NCBI GenBank assembly: GCA_040357565.1
Contig: JBDODJ010000014.1
Origin: Cercozoa sp. M6MM
Lineage: Eukaryota; Endomyxa: Ascetosporea
DNA: 64,000 bases
Strand: one strand, 5' to 3'
The position numbers were made by a program, and so were the translations under genes. Positions 58,945 through 64,000 of the stretch are shown in pieces. How positions within the stretch are numbered: the first letter of the stretch is position 1; each line of letters starts with the position of its first letter. Under the pieces are notes generated by a model, which worked only from the letters and a program-made list of their open reading frames with translations, was not told the DNA's origin and did no database searches.

Positions 58945-59627
58945 ATGGATTTTCTTTTGGACAGCGAGGCGAGTCGGAAACTGCTTGCAGAGCTTCGATC
59001 GGATGCCAGGAGGTGTGCTGACCAACAAGTCGGTCCAGAGATTCTTCTGTTCATTGTTTGATCGTGTTGGACAGGATAAACTGGACAACACTCGGCAAGA
59101 ACGTTGGCATTCTCCTGTTCTGTCTGCTCGTGCACCGAGTGGCATTCGTGGTCGTTCTGGCAGTAGCGGTGATTAGGCACTTTGAGGCCATCCGGCGGCA
59201 CCCGTGGACACGCGTCGCTCTGTTCCTTGCCGTTGCCGCACTCTACAGTTTCCTCATCTCGGGTGGCATGTACTCCATCATTCGAAAGTCGCCTGCCCTT
59301 CACCGCGATCGCTATGGGGTAGGAACCCTCTCTGTCTATGTGTGTGTCGAACACTGCCATCATGATATTACTTGGACATAGCGCACCAGCTGGCTCGCAC
59401 CGTCCGCACGCGATCAGACCAGCACAGAGGCGCGAGCATTGTCCATGTTGGTGGCTGCTTTGGTGACCTCGCTGCTGGCTCTCTTCTCGAGTCGGCGCGG
59501 CGGCCTGCTGGCATCGCTCGGAGTGCCGGCCGTGGTGCCACTCGCCTCCGTGCTGATCCTGTCGGCGCAGCTCGTGATGACCTACACTCGCAAGCAGCAG
59601 CTGTACCACTACGGCCTGCTTTGGTGA
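58945..59627 (+). CDS. Ost3/Ost6 (N33/MagT1)-type oligosaccharyltransferase subunit, thioredoxin domain absent
   Basis: Start ATG 58945; TGA 59625-59627. Three exons join in phase. After a short N-terminus (MDFLLDSEASRKLLAELRSD) come NVGILLFCLLVHRVAFVVVL, VALFLAVAALYSFLISGGMY, SIIRKSPALHRDRYG, RTSWLAPSARDQ, then SMLVAALVTSLLALFSS and LGVPAVVPLASVLILSAQLV, ending RKQQLYHYGLLW. The four-helix layout, the SG-x-M-x3-IR-x-P turn and the Y-x-YG-LLW end match the membrane half of Ost3/Ost6. The lumenal thioredoxin domain (CxxC) and a signal peptide are missing and there is no room upstream for them. This resembles OSTC/DC2-like short subunits but has four helices. Predicted ER protein aiding N-glycosylation. 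Confidence 0.75.
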
Positions 59628-59764
59628 TTTACTTAACGAACTGAATTAATTGTTGAACTGTACTACACACAGTACTGTACAGTAATGCTCTGCCATGAGT
59701 CCGACCCGCCCTATCTAGCGTACAGAACCCCCAGCAATAATGATTGGGCCAGGTCGGACAATGG

Positions 59765-61156
59765 CTAAAGCTCGTCGTGCACGACAACAGCTGCGCGATT
59801 CGGAAGCAGTGACAGCAAGAACTCGATGAGACGCCATAGTTGCCCTCGGAACACTGCAGACACACACGTGCAGGTTTTTTGGAAACATTAAACAAACTAA
59901 AGTACCTCGACGCAGAACGACAGAAAAGCAGCACATGGCAAAGAAGCCAAATGCCAGGAACACCTGTACACAGTTGAGTTGAAGCACCTCTCCATGCGTG
60001 ACACTGTTTTGCTCTGCAGAGTGCTACCAAAGCAGCGTCGGTGAGTCGTCTTCGGTGCAGCTTGTTCACCTTTTTTTGTCCTCGTCGGAGCGAGGTCTGG
60101 CCTTGCTTGAACTCGGCCGCTGCTTGCGACATGGTCCGCGTCGAGTCGCCTACCGGTACACACACACACACACCACACACGTCATACTGCCCCTTCGGAC
60201 GTAGACGATGCGAGTCTACCCAGTGCAGAGGCGGCATCGTGCGACGCGCGAATCTGCTCGTTCATCATGCGCGACACTCTGCGCCAGACGAAACACGAGA
60301 CAAAATTAAAATACTCGAGTCAATGCAAATACCACAAAAAGAAATTGACAGGCAAACGAGACAAGAAAGTACAAGAAATCAGAAAAATACAGAAAATACA
60401 GAAATACAAAAAAAAAACAAATGAATACAAGAAATACAGATGAATACAAGAAAATACAAGAAACTACACGAAACACAAGAAAATACAAGAAATCACAAGA
60501 AACTCAGGAAGATACAAGAAAATTGAGACCTGCGCATGGAAATCGTCAGTTCGCGCGACCGCTGCGCCGCGCGTTTCGCCGAAAAGTTCGCCGTTTTTTC
60601 TGCCGTCTTCGCCGACGAGTCGGAGCCGCCGCGACCGCCGCGCAGCAGTTCCGCGCGGACGTCAGACCGTACATGCGCTTCGTCCGCGCGGTGGTGTCGC
60701 CGGCGGCGCTCTTGCTCCGCGCGGAAGCGTTGTTGCAACCGTTTCACTAACGCCGTTTGCTGTGCAGTCTGTCGTTTCAGACTGCGTTGCATGAGGGGGT
60801 AAGAGGGTGTAAGGGGCAAAATGGGCAAGAGGGGAATAAAAGGGAACAGAGGGGGCGAAGGGGAATAAAAGAGCTCCAGGATACTCCACAAGCTTCTGCT
60901 GTTCGATTTCGCCGGTCGAGAGTTCGTATGCAGCGTCCGCGCGGACGTGCAGCTGCTGCGCACGCTCGGCAAGTGCTCGCAGCAGTGGCGCCAATCGACG
61001 CAGCGAAGAACTGCGGTCGCGTATGTGATCATCCGCGCGGACCTGCTGGCCCAGTGAGTGGTCACTCAGCGCGTCCAACTGCGTGTGGGCACGTGACACA
61101 TCTCCCACGAGCTCGGCCAAGTCCCTAAACAGCGACTTGGCATCTAAACCTGCCAT
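59765..61156 (-). CDS. SEC20: Sec20/BNIP1 family SNARE with C-terminal HDEL
   Basis: Start ATG 61156. The helical N-terminal region reads SLFRDLAELVGDVSRAHTQL ... LAPLLRALAERAQQLHVRAD. A basic middle follows (VKRLQQRFRAEQERRRRHH). The SNARE-like region is SRMMNEQIRASHDAASAL, DSTRTMSQAAAEFKQGQTSL, then GQKKVNKLHRRRLTDAAL, as in BNIP1's DSSRTL..T.EEFK...RRDLTDKLL. A single TM follows (VFLAFGFFAMCCFSVVLRR), then a short lumenal tail ending VVVHDEL and TAG at 59765. An HDEL end is also known for yeast Sec20. The protein acts with Tip20/Use1/Ufe1 in Golgi-to-ER fusion. A T-rich intron of TACAAGAAA repeats (60355-60530 on the + strand) splits it. Confidence 0.88.
60350..60530. repeat. Degenerate AATACAAGAAA tandem repeat in intron
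   Basis: Many imperfect copies of an 11-bp A-rich unit. On the gene's strand this is a TTTCTTGTATT repeat that may act as an extended polypyrimidine tract. Confidence 0.75.
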
Positions 61157-61328
61157 GGACTCGCTCAATTGCAGTTTGTGACACTTGTGCACACAAGTGC
61201 GCCTCTAAGTTCGCTTGTCAACTGGCGATAGCTGGCGCTAAATAATTCTGTATCAAAAACTTCATACTGTACAGGCTATGCATTATCCTGTCAAGGCCGA
61301 GCAGCGACATACTCTCTTCGATGCCAAG

Positions 61329-62641
<1,313 letters not shown>

Positions 62642-62938
62642 CGAGATATTGCTGCTGTATCCTCCCCTAACGACTCTGGCATGAACTCCTGCTTCGCTTC
62701 TACGCCGACTGCCGCGCAAGAAACGCAAACCTCATTTCAAGGAATGCGACACTGACTTGTACTGTACGGCGGACCGGTAAACTTCACAAGCAACGTGAGT
62801 TTACTGATCATTTGTTCTTCGATCGGTCCAGTTTGTCCATCCAGGACCAACGACAATCATGTTAAGGGTGCGACAAGGAATTATGTGCGAGAGACTCGGC
62901 AAAGCAATTAGTAGTTTAGGACAGTGCCGAGGCAGGAC
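62642..62938. promoter_or_regulatory. Head-to-head spacer (ankyrin gene / secreted protein)
   Basis: 297 bp between divergent starts; likely promoter region. No clear element seen. Confidence 0.35.
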
Positions 62939-64000
62939 ATGCGATTGTTGGGTAGTGTTCTGGCTCTCGTGGGCGCCGCCCAAGCGGCAACAACACAGAA
63001 GACGCTGAGCGCAGTGATCGCCGGCACAAAGGATGCTTTTGTGACGGCGTTGCCGCAGGCTTTGTGTGACATGCCAACGTTGTCCGAAATCTCAGTCAGA
63101 GGTGCACTTCTTATGTTTGACGTTTTGTTGAAAGCTGGAGAAACGCTGCAGTTGACGAGTGCGGTATTTGGTTTAAACTTGATGTCGTAGCCAATCGACT
63201 GACTTCGCACAAGTTCGCGCACGCAGGTGACGAAGTCGGCAAGATCATTGCCACCACGTGAGTTTTGGCTTAGTTTTCACCTTTAGCTTGTTACAAGCTT
63301 CCTTAAATCTTTGCTTTCATTCTTGAGTTTTCATTCTTGAGTTTTCATTCTTGAGTTTTCATGCTTGAGTTTTCATTTCATGAAAGCAGCGCGGGCCAGG
63401 AGCCGCGACTCTTTGGCGTGCTCGTGCAGGACGGCGTCGAGTCTTTGGACAAGCTCGTGGTGCCGGCGGCGCTGAGCGACCTGCGCTGCCAGGCGACTTT
63501 TGATGAGGAGGACCTCAAGCTGGCCGATGTGCGCGATGCTCTTCGCGTGGCACGTCGACGCAACGCGGCCTCCATCGTGGGTGCCGGCGACGTCGCCTTC
63601 GCCCGTGAGGCGCGCGCTTCGCCGCGCATTGTTGACGACTCAGCCCACTACGACAAGGTGGCGCCCACCTTTGCCGCCACCGCTGCCGGTCGCGATTCCG
63701 ACGTAGCTTTCTCTCTGCCTTGACTGAGGGGGGCTGCTTGTATCATGCTGCTTGACAGATGGTGCACAGCATCGACTACCGTGCTAGCAACGGCGAGGAT
63801 GTGCACAGCAAGCAGACGACCACGCAGGTGGACACGCGACTGCAGGCGGCGGCACTGCCGGTGACTGTGACCATCACGGACGGCAAGGTGGTTGTCAACA
63901 ACGGCACTGTTTCGAGCACGCCAATGCAGCGCTCGCTGTTGGCACCCTTCCTCGCCGAGGTTTCTGCGGCGTACCTTCTCTGCTTTGCTTTGGATTCACA
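62939..64000 (+). CDS. Secreted/ER-lumen protein of unknown function (3' end beyond right edge)
   Basis: Start ATG 62939 with a clear signal peptide (MRLLGSVLALVGAAQA). Exons join in phase: TLSAVIAGTKDAFVTALPQ ... LSEISVR, GDEVGKIIATT, then a long exon (AGQEPRLFGVLVQDGVESLD; RDALRVARRRNAASIVGAGD) and MVHSIDYRASNGEDVHSKQT, TTQVDTRLQAAALPVTVTIT, PMQRSLLAPFLAE. The beta-rich pattern with one N-glycosylation site (NNGTV) fits an extracellular or ER-lumenal domain. I do not recognise the family. Confidence 0.7.
63318..63373. repeat. 14-bp tandem repeat, four copies
   Basis: Unit TTCATTCTTGAGTT, four near-perfect copies in the second intron of the secreted-protein gene, ending at the 3' splice region. 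Confidence 0.85.

Overview
This is a nuclear genome window from a eukaryote, probably a single-celled or simple organism with a compact genome. Genes are cut by many short GT..AG introns (mostly about 40-200 bp), the spacers are short, and the gene set is eukaryotic: SNARE, OST subunit, HDAC, Piezo, GET receptor, REXO4. Introns carry long CA/GT, CT, TA and poly-G/C tracts. Three 100-N gaps and six 10-N gaps mark assembly breaks. I cannot name the lineage from the sequence alone. All gene models were built by hand: I joined exons at GT..AG sites that kept phase and matched family motifs, so terminal exons are the least certain.

Layout. Minus strand, 1-5284: a partial secreted cysteine-rich gene (A), a single-pass membrane protein (Z), and two unrecognised genes (Y, X). 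5510-7608 (-): mitochondrial glycine cleavage T protein. 7963-9851 (+): three-domain gelsolin/severin. 10325-12208 (-): glutamine-dependent carbamoyl-phosphate synthase II, with most of the gene lost in an assembly gap. 12978-18443 (-): large helical-repeat protein with a low-complexity tail. 18738-19609 (+): small GET2/CAML-like membrane protein. 21707-23447 (-): a second cysteine-rich gene (B), paralogous to A, with a 107-bp deletion in exon 1. 24392-26041 (-): degenerate Arf-like GTPase. About 26208-31928 (+): a chromodomain, AT-hook and class II-type histone deacetylase that read as one polypeptide. 32692-35853 (-): histidine-phosphatase (phosphoglycerate-mutase fold) protein with an N-terminal extension. 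36027-37689 (+): REXO4-type exonuclease. About 38022-55358 (+): a very large, many-exon Piezo mechanosensitive channel. 56021-57173 (+): C2H2 zinc-finger protein. 57639-58778 (-): nucleoside diphosphate kinase with a membrane-anchor extension. 58945-59627 (+): Ost3/Ost6-type membrane protein. 59765-61156 (-): Sec20/BNIP1 SNARE ending in HDEL. 61329-62641 (-): ankyrin-repeat protein. 62939 to the right edge (+): secreted protein of unknown function.

Several products act in the ER and early secretory route (GET2/CAML-like, Ost3-like, Sec20, an N-terminal signal-peptide protein). I see no sign of co-transcription and treat this as coincidence. Many neighbours are head-to-head pairs with start codons only 167-300 bp apart, implying shared promoters.

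The strongest unusual signals are: the chromodomain-HDAC fusion; a 10-bp palindrome, TCCGCGCGGA, repeated at least 14 times in exons and introns; introns built from a few distinct repeated 'words' (TTTACCCC, CACGTG/TGACCACTG, TGGACAGGTACA, TTAAGGG); and a 5' splice-site preference for GTAC.
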